Shown here piece by piece: positions 8,762-18,642 of a DNA stretch of 64,000 bases (its first letter is position 1; every line of letters begins with the position of its first letter). The notes under the pieces are model-generated. The model did not search any database. It saw nothing but the letters and a program-made list of their open reading frames with translations, and had not been told where the DNA came from. Made by a program: the position numbers and the translations under genes. Origin of the DNA: Cryobacterium algoritolerans. Its GTDB lineage: Bacteria; Actinomycetota; Actinomycetes; Actinomycetales; Microbacteriaceae. The stretch covers positions 1-64,000 of the forward strand of contig NZ_SOFP01000010.1 of the NCBI RefSeq assembly GCF_004402785.1, written 5' to 3'.

Positions 8762-8940
8762 GGGCCTAAACCTATCGTTGCGTAAGCGGCTCAACCTCAC
8801 GCAAGAGAGGATGCTGCCGGCCCACGATGCGCGCGAATCCTGCGTCCGATCGAAGAGTTATTTGCGGAATCGCATCGGTTTCCAACGGGAAGGCGTGACA
8901 TCGAGGCTGTGGGATCCCACCTAGACACCCATCCTCGTTC

Positions 8941-11736
8941 TTAGTTCCTGCGCCTCGCCGTTTTTATCGCTCTCGGGATCTTGAGCTGGTCCGCGGCGCT
9001 CATTCGTTGATATGATGCGAAGAGAACCGCCAGCCGTCCCGCTTCGGTGGGGTTGTTCTTCAGCCCGAGGACAAGATCAACAGCTCGGTCAAGGCGTGCA
9101 TGGGCCTTGAGAAGCGTCGGGTCCATCGCAAGCGGGTTGTACAGGTCGGCTAAAGAGCGATCTGGGCGTAGCGCCCGAGCGTCGAGCACGGCCTCCCCGC
9201 CCGTTATTATCCCGCGCCTCTGGGCGTCAGACATCGCGGGAATAGGCAGATTGTTCCAAACGACTGAGGCGGTGAAGGAGTACTGGTTGTTCGGGGTCCG
9301 TTGGCCCACTGCTCGTTGCCATGCCATGTAGGCGCTCGAGGAGATGATCCCAAAGAGGAAGCCATCGGAATCGGCGGCGGTGAAGAGCTTGATAGACGCA
9401 ATAACTTCCGGTCCGAGTCGAGCCGCCGTCGCGTAGTTCCTGATCCGCGCGAATGCCTGAGGAATCCCGAGGTACTCGGACGTTGGTTGGCGCCGCTCAC
9501 CGAAGAGTTGGGGCGTAGCCGCAAGTTCTCGGCTCGCCAAGCGCTTCACGGACGGCGCGCTTCTCGCCGCCCTAACTGCCTCGACGCGAGTGCGCAATAC
9601 CCGGCTGTTGACGATGTCGCTCGGTTCGACGTCAACCAACCACAGGCACCAGCGATCGAGTTTGTTGATCAGTTCTTCGCCGCCATAGTAAGGACGCAAG
9701 TACTTGAGTGCGATCTTGTCGGCAAAGACGTCAGCGTAATCAGCCTTTTCGACCGTTAGATGTCCCCAGTCGATCGGAGTTGAACCCGCAGATATTTGGG
9801 GCAGGCTTGGAGACAGAGGCTTTCGCCGCGGTGTGACGAGGACATTCGGACCTTCAACCAAGTAAGCATTGATCTGCCGAGGGTGCGACTCAAATGCCAC
9901 TTGGGAGCCATGTTCGTAATCAAAGAGGCGAGGTTTTGACGAGGCAACTCCCTTCTGGAACCCGACGATGACACAATGCACCTGCGCTTTGCCGGATGCT
10001 TCCGATGTCCATCGGAATGTTCGGTGAGCGAACTTTATGCTCCAGCCCTCCGCGAATACCGGTGCAAACAGGGCGGGCACGGAGTCACCCAGCGCAATTG
10101 AGTTGGTGGATACGAAAGCGAACTGCCCGGCAAAACCGGGGATGCTGAAGAGGGCGATGGCCTTGGCATACCAAGCGGTCACGTAGTCAAGGAGTCCGAT
10201 GGAATCGGTATTCCACGCGAGTCTGAGATCGGTGGTCTGCTCTTCATTGCGCTCCTTGTGGCCAAGGAACGGAGGATTGCCCATCACGTATAGGTGAGAA
10301 GTCTGGCCGACTACGGTCGTCCAGTCTGTGCGGATGGCATTGCCGACCACGATGTGCTGCACCTTGTCTAGTGGTAGAGCCTCAGGGCCGTCACCAAGCG
10401 CCTCGACCATCGCGAGATTGGCCTGATGTTCTACTAGATGCATGGCCATGGCAGCGATACGCGCCGGCCACTCTTCAAGTTCGATGCCATGGAACTGGCT
10501 CAACTTCACGGGGAGGTCCTCGCCCATGAACCACATCGTCTGGTGATACTTGCTCGGATTCAGTTCCTGCAAACGCAAGAGAATCCTCAGGTCCAATGCT
10601 CGGAGTTCACGGTAGCCGACGACGAGGAAGTTCCCGCAACCGCAGGCCGGGTCGAGGAACTGCATGAGTCCCATGTCGGCCCGGATACGTTCCAACTTCC
10701 GTGCCTCATTCCACCCTGCCGTGACTCGATCGCCGAGCTCATCGAGGAACATTGGCCCGATCAACTTGAGAATGTTCGTCTCAGTCGTGTAATGCTCACC
10801 GAGTTCCCGCCGCGCCTCCTTCGACTTCACGGCTTGAAACAGCGAGCCGAACACCGCGGGTGAGATGGCCGACCAGTTGAAATCGCACGCTTCGAGCAAT
10901 TTTTCGCGCATGGCTGCGGTGAATGACGGGATGATTAGCGGCTCCTCGAATACACCGCCGTTGACATAAGGGAATCGAGCGATCAGCTCGTCGAGGTTCC
11001 TTTGCCGGCCTTCCGGAGAGGTGGCGAGTACTTGGTACAACATTGTGAGTTGTGCACCAAGGTCCGAACCATCTTGGGCCGTCCGGGTGAGGAGGAACTC
11101 TGTGAAGGAATCCCGCTCGAACATGCCGGCGTCGTCGGCGAAGAGGGCGAACAATGTGCGGACAAGGAAAACTGACGCCGAGTGGTCGTTGTACCCGGAA
11201 CCTTCCAGTTCCTCGTAAAGGCTTGCCATGATCTTGGCGGCCTTGATCGAGGCTGCTTCTTGTTCGGCTGAGCCGAACACTCGCGAGCCATAGCCAGCGA
11301 AGAACCCAAGGCGATCGGAATTCGATGCCATATCCGAGAGCGCCCATTCGTGGACGACATCCTCGATTCGGTCGAGCAGCCGGAAACGCCGGAAGTCAGA
11401 GGTGATGACGTAGCGGGGCAGCTGAACATCGTCGAGGTCATCGAGGTAGTCCAGCGCCTGCGTCTCAGCTTCAACGAGGTTCTTGCCAGCCGACTTCATT
11501 TCTACGATTGCGACTCCCGGGATAAGGGCGTCAATGTATCCGCCTCCGCCAGTTGAGAAGCGCTTGGCACGGTACTCGTAGAGCGCTGCCTTTGATGCCG
11601 TCACGCCGTATACGGCGAGAAGGTCACGAACGAAGGTCTGCGCGTCCTGCCGCTCATCACCGGGAGAGTCCTCCCAAGAAAGGGCGAATCGCGCAGCGCC
11701 GGTACGGATCTCATTTATGGACAGCGACTTCGGCAC
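8941..11736 (-). CDS. MmeI-like single-chain restriction-modification enzyme (Type IIL/IIG)
   Basis: The 931-residue protein combines a nuclease and an adenine methyltransferase. Residues 60-85 hold YIDALIPGVAIVEMKSAG, a PD-(D/E)xK-type D...ExK site. A helical spacer follows. The SAM motif I is FLDPACGCGNFLVVGYRELR near residue 365 (usually CGSGN; here CGCGN), and motif IV NPPF is in VMGNPPFLGHKERN near 485. The C-terminal 350 residues correspond to the target-recognition domain and end helices. In this class one polypeptide methylates one strand of an asymmetric site and cuts at a distance, so no separate R, M or S gene is needed, and none is adjacent. It appears full length. Confidence 0.85.
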   Translation of the reverse strand: MPKSLSINEIRTGAARFALSWEDSPGDERQDAQTFVRDLLAVYGVTASKAALYEYRAKRFSTGGGGYIDALIPGVAIVEMKSAGKNLVEAETQALDYLDDLDDVQLPRYVITSDFRRFRLLDRIEDVVHEWALSDMASNSDRLGFFAGYGSRVFGSAEQEAASIKAAKIMASLYEELEGSGYNDHSASVFLVRTLFALFADDAGMFERDSFTEFLLTRTAQDGSDLGAQLTMLYQVLATSPEGRQRNLDELIARFPYVNGGVFEEPLIIPSFTAAMREKLLEACDFNWSAISPAVFGSLFQAVKSKEARRELGEHYTTETNILKLIGPMFLDELGDRVTAGWNEARKLERIRADMGLMQFLDPACGCGNFLVVGYRELRALDLRILLRLQELNPSKYHQTMWFMGEDLPVKLSQFHGIELEEWPARIAAMAMHLVEHQANLAMVEALGDGPEALPLDKVQHIVVGNAIRTDWTTVVGQTSHLYVMGNPPFLGHKERNEEQTTDLRLAWNTDSIGLLDYVTAWYAKAIALFSIPGFAGQFAFVSTNSIALGDSVPALFAPVFAEGWSIKFAHRTFRWTSEASGKAQVHCVIVGFQKGVASSKPRLFDYEHGSQVAFESHPRQINAYLVEGPNVLVTPRRKPLSPSLPQISAGSTPIDWGHLTVEKADYADVFADKIALKYLRPYYGGEELINKLDRWCLWLVDVEPSDIVNSRVLRTRVEAVRAARSAPSVKRLASRELAATPQLFGERRQPTSEYLGIPQAFARIRNYATAARLGPEVIASIKLFTAADSDGFLFGIISSSAYMAWQRAVGQRTPNNQYSFTASVVWNNLPIPAMSDAQRRGIITGGEAVLDARALRPDRSLADLYNPLAMDPTLLKAHARLDRAVDLVLGLKNNPTEAGRLAVLFASYQRMSAADQLKIPRAIKTARRRN

Positions 11737-13002
11737 AGGATGAGGCTACAAGAGAATGCGCGACCCCTCGTCAGCACCACGCAGTTCTCGCGGGGGACGG
11801 ATAACGGGCACCACTCCGAAATGCGGGACCGTCGACGGCCGCGATTGCATCAGGTGCCCGTAAGACCCGCAGGCTGAATTGCCCGTCCAGCGGGCGTCAA
11901 CTCCAACAAAAATCTTCCACATGATTTGCGTGGCCGAGATGACCCGCCCGGCGTCCGATCTGGCCCGTCACATGGCCGACGGAATCCTGGGCTACTGCGA
12001 GGTGTAACCGTTCGCTCGAATCCCAGTCCAGATTCTCGTGAGACTAATCCAGACTCGCGTGAGAACTGACACGAGTCGCCGCATATGGCGATTGCGGGAG
12101 TGGGTCATCTTTCCCGGGTGATCAGCTTGGGACCCTTGAGAGTTGCCATGGAGCTACAGCGGTGTTCACGAATCCGGATCAAGAAGTTGCAACAACCACT
12201 CAAGTACACAGCAACGTGTCACAAGTCAGCATGGAACTCGGTGAGGCAGATGAGGGAAGCTGAACACTCGTCAGCAGCTTGGGAAGCCGCAAGACCGCCA
12301 TGGAGCTACATCGAGAACACTGGTTCCGGGCGCATTGGCGGATGCCCGATTCAATCGCCACTGCAGGACTGGCCCCGGCATTTCAGTGCCGCACTGTTCG
12401 AGTGTCGGCCCCACCGGGGACACTGGAACTGCTTAGAGGTGCCGGATCCGGACGGGCCGGACTTCGTGCCCCTCATAAAACTTGCGCAACAGAGTGCCAA
12501 ACGTGGCTGCATTGGAGGCTGTCCGAGGGTCATGAGGGCCTTTGGCCAGCAGGTTGCTAGCGAAAGTGCGGTCGTTTAGGCCCGGAACGTATACCGTGAC
12601 AACGCCGGAGTCGGCGAACGTCTCGATCCTGTACGTCTGTACGAGGGTGGGGTCAAGGTCGAAAACTACGGTAACAGGGGAGATCTGGAACTCCTTGGCT
12701 CGACATCTTGCGGGGCGATTTTGGCCGCCTGCCCATCGGTCACAGGACAGCCGTGAACGACCCTAGCGTGCAGCCGCGTTATCGGTGGACTCCCCGTCGA
12801 ATTCCGACCCTTATTGGTCGTCGCTGCGTTCCCTGCACGGGTAGCCCACCGTGGCGGCGCCTCCTGCATCTGGACATATGGCGTGTTATCGGCGCGGCTG
12901 CCCCCTCATTCTTCGGAGGGAGTCAGACGCTGCCGCCGTCCGCTGCCGATAGCATGAGCGCTACTACGTTCCTTGGAACGCGAGCGGTGGGGGAGAATTC
13001 TA
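11737..13002. other. 1.27-kb stretch without a supportable gene
   Basis: Several frames are open for up to about 160 codons (for example 12085-12579), but they have poor codon bias, repeated ATG-GAGCTACA starts on different frames and no family resemblance. Two imperfect 19-20 bp direct repeats, with the shared core TCGTGAGA or TCGCGTGAGAA, occur at 12027-12045 and 12048-12067 (21-bp period) and may be the end of a decayed insertion sequence. The promoter of the downstream ATPase module should lie near 12900-13000. Confidence 0.4.
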
Positions 13003-14610
13003 GTGCGGGATGAAATCGAAGAAGCGCCTGTCAGTCAGGCGGCGACCAACCAGCGGACGGTGAATCAGAAGGCCCTCGACGACTTCAAGTCACGATTCGT
13101 TTCTTCAACTCGATACGGAGCTGCAGTACTGAGCTTGCTCTCCAGGAGCGATGTCGGTGTCTGGCGAGTGGAGCCAGATCGGGATCGTCGTGACCGATGG
13201 TGGATTCACGTCACGCTTCCCCCCTCCGTGGAGGAAATGTTCGACTTTCACCTCGAGCTCCTGGTTCTGTACACCGAGTATGAGCGGCTCGAACCTCGGA
13301 CGCTATCCCTCCTTCAGCAGCGGCTTCGCGACATGCGGGTTGAGCCGGGGGTCGCTTTCGTCGTGTCCCTCGACGCGAAAGCCTCCCAGCTGGCAAGCCG
13401 TCGACGTGGCGAACTGAGCCTCGTGACGATCAACGCGGCCGAGCTTGAATCGGACACCAGAGACGTGCGCTCTCGGATGGCCGCGGTCATCAGCACCGTC
13501 GATCACTTCGATGTCACCAATCCTGTGCAGGATCCCGCTGGCTTCTATGGGCGGCAGGTGGAGCTCGATCTTCTTCAGCGATCACTGGATCGCGGCCAGT
13601 CGGTGGGCATCTTCGGCCTGAGAAAAGCCGGCAAGACGTCGCTTATGAACGCAATACAGCGACTGCGACTAGACGCGGGCCACCTCGTGGCGAAGGTCGA
13701 TGTGAGCGAAGTCTCTTCTTCCGCGGAGTTCCGGTTGAAGATTCTCGCGCGCACTTGGGGAGCCATCTCCGAGGACGAAAATCTTACTGCCACGTCATCC
13801 AGGAAGATGCCTCGGTTGCGGTTGCTCACCTCTGAGGGAGAAGTTCGAACAGACCTGCCCGACATAGGGCTCCATTGGACTGACGATCTCAAGAAGATGT
13901 TGACCTTCACTGACAAGCGACTTGAACTGTTCGTGGACGAGGTCGATCAGGCCTATCCGGCCCGTTCTAACATGCTGACGGATGAAGCGGAGATGCTGTT
14001 TCAAACGCTCACCCAGTTGCGCGGCCTGGTCCAGGAGGCATCGAGCACATCGTCCGGCGTCGTGTTGCTTTGCGCCGGAGTGGATCCAGCGCTCTTTGAG
14101 GAGCCCCTGCTCGCGCATAAGGACAACCTCCTTTACAAGCTCGTTCGGCTGCTCTGGCTCGCTCCGATGCCCCGCGAGGACATGGCCGAAATGGTCCGTT
14201 CTCTCGGGCGCCGAATGGGCGTTCGTGTTCGTGATCATCAAGCCATCGATCTACTCTTCGCCGAATATGGGGGCCACCCACTCCTCACACGGAAGGCATG
14301 TTCCCTGGCAGCCAGTAACAGGGCACCTGAGGAATTGCCGTTCGAACTCACCCTGAGTCGCGTGCAGGCGGCGCTCGCAGCGACGGGTCAGGAATCTCCG
14401 CATCAGCAAGCAGCGGACGTGTTGCGTTCCTTCGAGGAGTGGTTCCCAGCTGAGGCTGAACTTCTTGACCTCGCAGTTTCTCCAAGTGAAGATGATCACG
14501 AGCTTTTGGCCGCGCTCATGGTGGACAACCCTCACGCCTTGGAGCATGCGATCGCGTATGGCCTGTGCGACGTTGAATTGAAACCGCGCATTCGAGCAGC
14601 TCTCTACTGA
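13003..14610 (+). CDS. STAND/AAA-type ATPase with uncharacterised N-terminal domain
   Basis: The 535-residue protein starts at the GTG at 13003, preceded by GGGGGAG at 7-bp spacing; a TTG at 12973 is less likely. Residues 1-165 form an unknown alpha/beta domain (FDFHLELLVLYTEYERLEPR, VAFVVSLDAKASQLASRR). The ATPase core follows FYGRQVELDLLQRSL. Walker A is GLRKAGKTS near 204, Walker B is LELFVDEVDQ near 309, and the downstream GGHPLLTRKAC near 422 is the GxP-type motif of STAND/archaeal-ATPase families. Such proteins act as switch-like sensors. The gene leads a module with a second ATPase gene 14 bp downstream. Confidence 0.75.
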   Translation: MRDEIEEAPVSQAATNQRTVNQKALDDFKSRFVSSTRYGAAVLSLLSRSDVGVWRVEPDRDRRDRWWIHVTLPPSVEEMFDFHLELLVLYTEYERLEPRTLSLLQQRLRDMRVEPGVAFVVSLDAKASQLASRRRGELSLVTINAAELESDTRDVRSRMAAVISTVDHFDVTNPVQDPAGFYGRQVELDLLQRSLDRGQSVGIFGLRKAGKTSLMNAIQRLRLDAGHLVAKVDVSEVSSSAEFRLKILARTWGAISEDENLTATSSRKMPRLRLLTSEGEVRTDLPDIGLHWTDDLKKMLTFTDKRLELFVDEVDQAYPARSNMLTDEAEMLFQTLTQLRGLVQEASSTSSGVVLLCAGVDPALFEEPLLAHKDNLLYKLVRLLWLAPMPREDMAEMVRSLGRRMGVRVRDHQAIDLLFAEYGGHPLLTRKACSLAASNRAPEELPFELTLSRVQAALAATGQESPHQQAADVLRSFEEWFPAEAELLDLAVSPSEDDHELLAALMVDNPHALEHAIAYGLCDVELKPRIRAALY

Positions 14611-14624
14611 GAGGCCTGGACGCG

Positions 14625-15845
14625 ATGGGGGTATTGCGGAGCGAAGACCGTTGGATCGACGAAGTGTGCGAACGCCTTCTTGAGGGTGAGCGTCTCATCG
14701 TGCAAGCGCCACCCCGAATGGGGAAGAGTTATCTCGCCGAGGCCGTGCGGACGCGGCTTGGAGGGACGGCTTTCCTGGTGCAGGGAGGGACATTCACCGA
14801 AGAGAATCAACTCACGCTGCGTGAGAATATGCGCGATTCCATACTCAAGGCCGTGGAGACCACGGGGAACGCCCAGCTCGTTTTCGATGACTATCATCGG
14901 GCACTGAAACGAACGCAGGGTCAACGGCTGCAGGCCAACTTGGTTGCGCTGCTGATCGACGGGGCCCAGGCCAGAGACATCGGAGCGATCTTGTTTGCTC
15001 GATGTTCCACGCCAATTCACCTTCCGGGCCGAGGAAGCCCACTGGTGTCTCGATGTTCGTTTCTTTGGATGCCCCGCTGGGCGACCGATGATCTGAGCGG
15101 AACCGACCTAGACCCTGATGCCGTGGATGTTGCCGTCGGTAGCTCAGCCAGTCTGCTTTCCATCGCAGAGGTCCAAGGAAGTCTCGAACTTGGCCCTCTA
15201 AAGCAGCGGCTCTCGATAGACGCCGAAAGGGTACTTGACGACCTGCCGGTAAAAGCCGTTCTCACTCTCGCCGGTCGAGGGGTTGGAATTGAACTCGCCG
15301 ATGTGGAACAACGATCATTGGATGGGCTCTATCGGGTAGGAAAAGGACCAACAACTCTCGCCCTAGATGCAGATTTGGTCCATCTGGCAATGCAGCGGAA
15401 CACCGGATGGCCTTCAGGGCTCAACGACAGTGCTCGCCACTTCGCTCAGCTGCTGGACGGGCGAGGCTCCGCAATTTGGTGCGATCGATACCTTTTCAAA
15501 TCGCTATCGGAGCTCGCGGAATTCGTTTCGATTGTTCGGTCTCACACTCCGGCACGGCTGTGTCTTCTCGGAACCGAGCGCCCAGGTGATACGTACGTTT
15601 CTCCGGCCGAGATCCGCGCCGAACTCGACTTGTTTACGGACGTTGAGTGTCGGTTTATGTTGCCCGCTGACCGTAGTCCACTCCACGATAGGCACTTGGC
15701 TCTCCGTGGTGAGCTAGGTGGGTGGGTCGTTCCGACTGCGGATGTGGTCGTAGGCAAGGTCAGAGGTGGAAGTTCCATCGCAACTCGAGCACCCGCATTT
15801 CCGGTGGACTACGACAAGATATGGCAGCGAAGCCGGCCAATCTAA
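14625..15845 (+). CDS. Second P-loop ATPase of the module
   Basis: The 406-residue protein starts at the ATG at 14625, 14 bp after the previous stop, with GAGAGG as a ribosome-binding site. Walker A is VQAPPRMGKSYLAEAV near residue 27 and Walker B is QLVFDDYHRAL near 84, followed by a sensor-like GAILFARCS. The N-terminal VLRSEDRWIDEVCERLLEGE resembles the lead-in of AAA/STAND ATPases. The C-terminal half (residues 180-406) is unassigned, with a late alpha/beta stretch (PARLCLLGTERPGDTYVSP). Its tight spacing with the larger ATPase suggests a hetero-ATPase complex. Confidence 0.7.
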   Translation: MGVLRSEDRWIDEVCERLLEGERLIVQAPPRMGKSYLAEAVRTRLGGTAFLVQGGTFTEENQLTLRENMRDSILKAVETTGNAQLVFDDYHRALKRTQGQRLQANLVALLIDGAQARDIGAILFARCSTPIHLPGRGSPLVSRCSFLWMPRWATDDLSGTDLDPDAVDVAVGSSASLLSIAEVQGSLELGPLKQRLSIDAERVLDDLPVKAVLTLAGRGVGIELADVEQRSLDGLYRVGKGPTTLALDADLVHLAMQRNTGWPSGLNDSARHFAQLLDGRGSAIWCDRYLFKSLSELAEFVSIVRSHTPARLCLLGTERPGDTYVSPAEIRAELDLFTDVECRFMLPADRSPLHDRHLALRGELGGWVVPTADVVVGKVRGGSSIATRAPAFPVDYDKIWQRSRPI

Positions 15846-16105
15846 GCGATCCACCAAAGTCGTCGTGAAGCGACGATCAGTGGTTCTGCGACCCCAGGCG
15901 AGCCGTGCATGGAGGAATGGACCGGTCGAAGCCCTCGTCCAAGCCCCACGTGCGGATGGGCGGCACAAGTCGAAGAGATAACTTGAGGAATGCGGGGGAG
16001 GCTAGTTCCGATTGCGGTGCGCCACGATCGACAAGTTGGATGTCCCCCTTAGGATTGCCTTCTACGCAGGGGGCTCATTGCTTCTTGCCTTTGACCGGAG
16101 GGTGC

Positions 16106-17056
16106 ATGGTCGCCAAGCTCGTTTACCCTCTCGCGGTCGCGGTTGTCGGAGGCCTTGCTGCAGCCGGTAAGGGCGTGGCGGACGTCGTTCAGGCCCGGTC
16201 GATAGCAAAGAAAGCGAAGAGACGCCATGACGTGGCTGTCTGCGAACTTGAGGAAGTCCAGCGTGTAACGCAGGGGATCGTCGAGGAGTACGGGCGAAGT
16301 CAGTTGCGTGCGCAGCGGGATACCATCGGCCGCTTCGCTGATTGGCTCGAGAACCACTCTCACCTCGTGGAGCGTCTCGACCGCCGAATTGTCGACGGTG
16401 TCGAGGTCCGCGTGCCGTCGATTCCGGCGATGAAGTTCGACGTTGAACAGGCGAGAGTTGGGCTCGCCGGCGGTTTTGGTGCTCTTGGCGCGGCCGCAAG
16501 TGCACAGGGCGCTGCTCTCTGGGGTGTCAGCACCTTCGCGACCGCCAGCACAGGTGCGGCTATTTCCGGGCTTTCCGGAGCAGCTGCAACCAATGCCACT
16601 CTGGCTTGGCTTGGGGGCGGGTCGCTAGCTGCTGGCGGGGGCGGCATGGCCGCCGGCGCCATAGTACTGAACATGATCATGATTGCGCCGGGTGTCCTCA
16701 TCGGCGGTCTCGCGGTAGGAGTTCTGGGAGCCAAGGAAAAGACTAAGGCCGTGAAGTATGCCTCGGAGATCAACGTCTCCATTGAGCACGTGGAGACAGC
16801 CAAAGAGCGACTCCGCGCGGTGAGGACGCGCATCGCCGAACTCCGTTCGGTCCTTTCGCGCCTCGTCGCACGTGCCGAGGAGGCGATTGACGAACTCGAG
16901 GCTCAAGACTTTGACCCCGACGAACACGGTCACCTGTTCGTAAGCGCATACCAACTCATCACGGCCATTGCCGAAGTAATCGAGACCCCTGTCACCGATC
17001 CCGGAACCGGCGATCTGACCGATATTTCCATCGAGATCGTGGAGAAATACTCATGA
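16106..17056 (+). CDS. Glycine/alanine-rich membrane protein with flanking coiled coils
   Basis: This 316-residue protein starts at the ATG at 16106 (GGAGG 4 nt upstream); the frame is open further upstream but non-coding in character. There is one hydrophobic helix at residues 3-22 and a long charged helical stretch (QARSIAKKAKRRHD...). A central region at about 115-210 is built of Gly/Ala zipper segments, including LAWLGGGSLAAGGGGMAAG and a hydrophobic IVLNMIMIAPGVLIGGLAVG. A C-terminal coiled coil (ETAKERLRAVRTRIAEL) follows. This architecture of membrane-inserting glycine-zipper helices between coiled coils resembles pore-forming proteins. It overlaps the next gene by 4 bp and follows the ATPase pair by 260 bp; I infer a membrane effector. 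Confidence 0.65.
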   Translation: MVAKLVYPLAVAVVGGLAAAGKGVADVVQARSIAKKAKRRHDVAVCELEEVQRVTQGIVEEYGRSQLRAQRDTIGRFADWLENHSHLVERLDRRIVDGVEVRVPSIPAMKFDVEQARVGLAGGFGALGAAASAQGAALWGVSTFATASTGAAISGLSGAAATNATLAWLGGGSLAAGGGGMAAGAIVLNMIMIAPGVLIGGLAVGVLGAKEKTKAVKYASEINVSIEHVETAKERLRAVRTRIAELRSVLSRLVARAEEAIDELEAQDFDPDEHGHLFVSAYQLITAIAEVIETPVTDPGTGDLTDISIEIVEKYS

Positions 17057-17487
17057 CCAACCCCAAATCCATCCCGAACATCACGACACTTGGCAAGGAT
17101 GCATCTGGTTTGCTCGGCCAAGTCGACCTTGGACAACTCGCAATTCAACTCATTACCGCAGCCGATACGTGGGTAAAGGTGGTGCAGCGGGAGGCTACAA
17201 CGCGTGTGGAGATCCGCGCTTGGGAGGCGACTCAGCGAGAGAGCATTATCGCTCAGCGAGATGTCCTGTTGAAAGGACTCGACCTCACGTTCGACGAACG
17301 CCGGGAGACTTTCCGACGTCTCTTCGATTCGCTCGACGACGCGATGAAGAGAGAGGACGCCCAGATCGCGTCCGACGTGCTCGAGAAGATCACTGATTTG
17401 GCGAAGGCCAGCCCGTTCAAGGACCTGGGAAATGTTCGGTTTGTTGTCGACGAACTCAAAAAGGGCGAAAGAACCTGGACGGTGTAA
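17053..17487 (+). CDS. Small all-helical partner protein
   Basis: The 144-residue soluble protein starts with ATG inside the stop of the membrane-protein gene (ATGA overlap), so the two are cotranslated. Predicted structure is almost all helix: an amphipathic N-terminal part (LLGQVDLGQLAIQLITAADT) leads into a highly charged coiled coil (LTFDERRETFRRLFDSLDDA) and a short C-terminal KKGERTWTV tail. No known family is recognised. The pairing suggests a binding partner such as an immunity, adaptor or second pore component for the glycine-zipper protein. Confidence 0.6.
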   Translation: MTNPKSIPNITTLGKDASGLLGQVDLGQLAIQLITAADTWVKVVQREATTRVEIRAWEATQRESIIAQRDVLLKGLDLTFDERRETFRRLFDSLDDAMKREDAQIASDVLEKITDLAKASPFKDLGNVRFVVDELKKGERTWTV

Positions 17488-17726
17488 GGGGCCATACCTG
17501 CGGCTCGATCGCGTGCGGGGATCTCAGTGGGCTTCTTCCGCCGCGCCGAAGGTGGCGAAGACGCTGGGGCCGGGATTGATCAACGCCTCCCAGTACTCGT
17601 GGGCGAAGGAGCCGGAGCCGTCACAGTTTCTTTGGCCTTCGCACTCAACTTTCAAGCACCTCGGCGGCCGCCAAAGACGCCACATGGGTGGGGGAGAAGA
17701 AGTCGGCCCATTGATAGTGTCCAATC

Positions 17727-18571
17727 ATGAACAGGGCAATCGACGTCGGTTTTGATGTGCGATCGGATGCAGGTGGCCAGGATCCGGATAAGCACAGCGT
17801 TACCCTGAGGCGCTACCACCAGCAGCTCTGGAGCAAGCCGCTTCCAAACGGCGTCGAGTTCAACCTGGATATTGCGACTCCTTGGGTCTACCTCCACCAC
17901 AAGTCGGAGCTGGGCGAGTTCGAATTGTCTAGCGACTCAATCGTGCACCCCTACGACTACTGGATCCGGACAGAGCATCTGATCAAGCAGATTCCGCAGG
18001 CAGACCTTGACGAGTTCAATGACGTTGCCAGTACGGTCGACGGCTTCCTCGTCTTCCCGAGCAACCAGGTGGACAGCGCTCCGACGATCAGCATGGCGCG
18101 TGGGCTAAGCCCAACACCGTTCAGTTAGTCCGATTCGCCGTAGATCAACACCCGAGAATCCACGACAATCACGGACGCGTGGATAGCGAAGTTCGTCCTA
18201 ACTGGACGGCATTGGGGCTAAGCCGCAAGATCGATGACCGAATTGATCTGATCATCGAGTGCATCCGACGCCACTACCTGGGCGAGAGCAACCCCCTCGC
18301 CAGCACACTCACCCTGTACAGCGAGTTCTTCTCGCTCTTTGGGGGCTTCGAAGAGTACGTGAGTTTCTTCCTGCTTCAGGACCTATTATCTGCCGACGGC
18401 GAAGTGCGGTACTTCTTGCCGTTCGATAACTTCTCCACTCCCACATTGCCGGGCACAGTTGCGGAGTACCAGAGCTACAGGAAGCTCGTCACTCGTTTCG
18501 TCGTCGCCCGAAACAACCGAATCCACGCTCTGTTCGGTACGGGTTCTGCCGAAAGCCCGGACGTCCCCTGA
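17727..18571 (+). pseudogene. DUF6994-like protein gene, broken by a 1-nt frameshift
   Basis: The first frame (17727-18128) encodes MNRAIDVGFDVRSDAGGQDP...LRRYHQQLWSKPLP and runs through FLVFPSNQVDSAPTISMARG before shifting to a stop. The second frame, readable from about 18105, encodes AKPNTVQLVRFAVDQHPRI, then RIDLIIECIRRHYLGE and a late FFLLQDLL segment. Adding one base in the GGG at about 18101-18104 joins them into a 281-codon frame with no other stop. The two halves together have the layout I associate with DUF6994. Function is unknown. It could be a genuine pseudogene or a homopolymer sequencing error. Confidence 0.65.
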
Positions 18572-18642
18572 TACCTGGGTATCGCCGTCTCGTGACACAA
18601 ATCCAGCCTTATTGCGACGGCGCCCCGACCTTATCTTCGTGA

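Noticed and set aside
12085..12579. 164-codon plus-strand frame in the gap before the ATPase module
   Set aside because: No coding bias, no ribosome-binding site and no recognised family.
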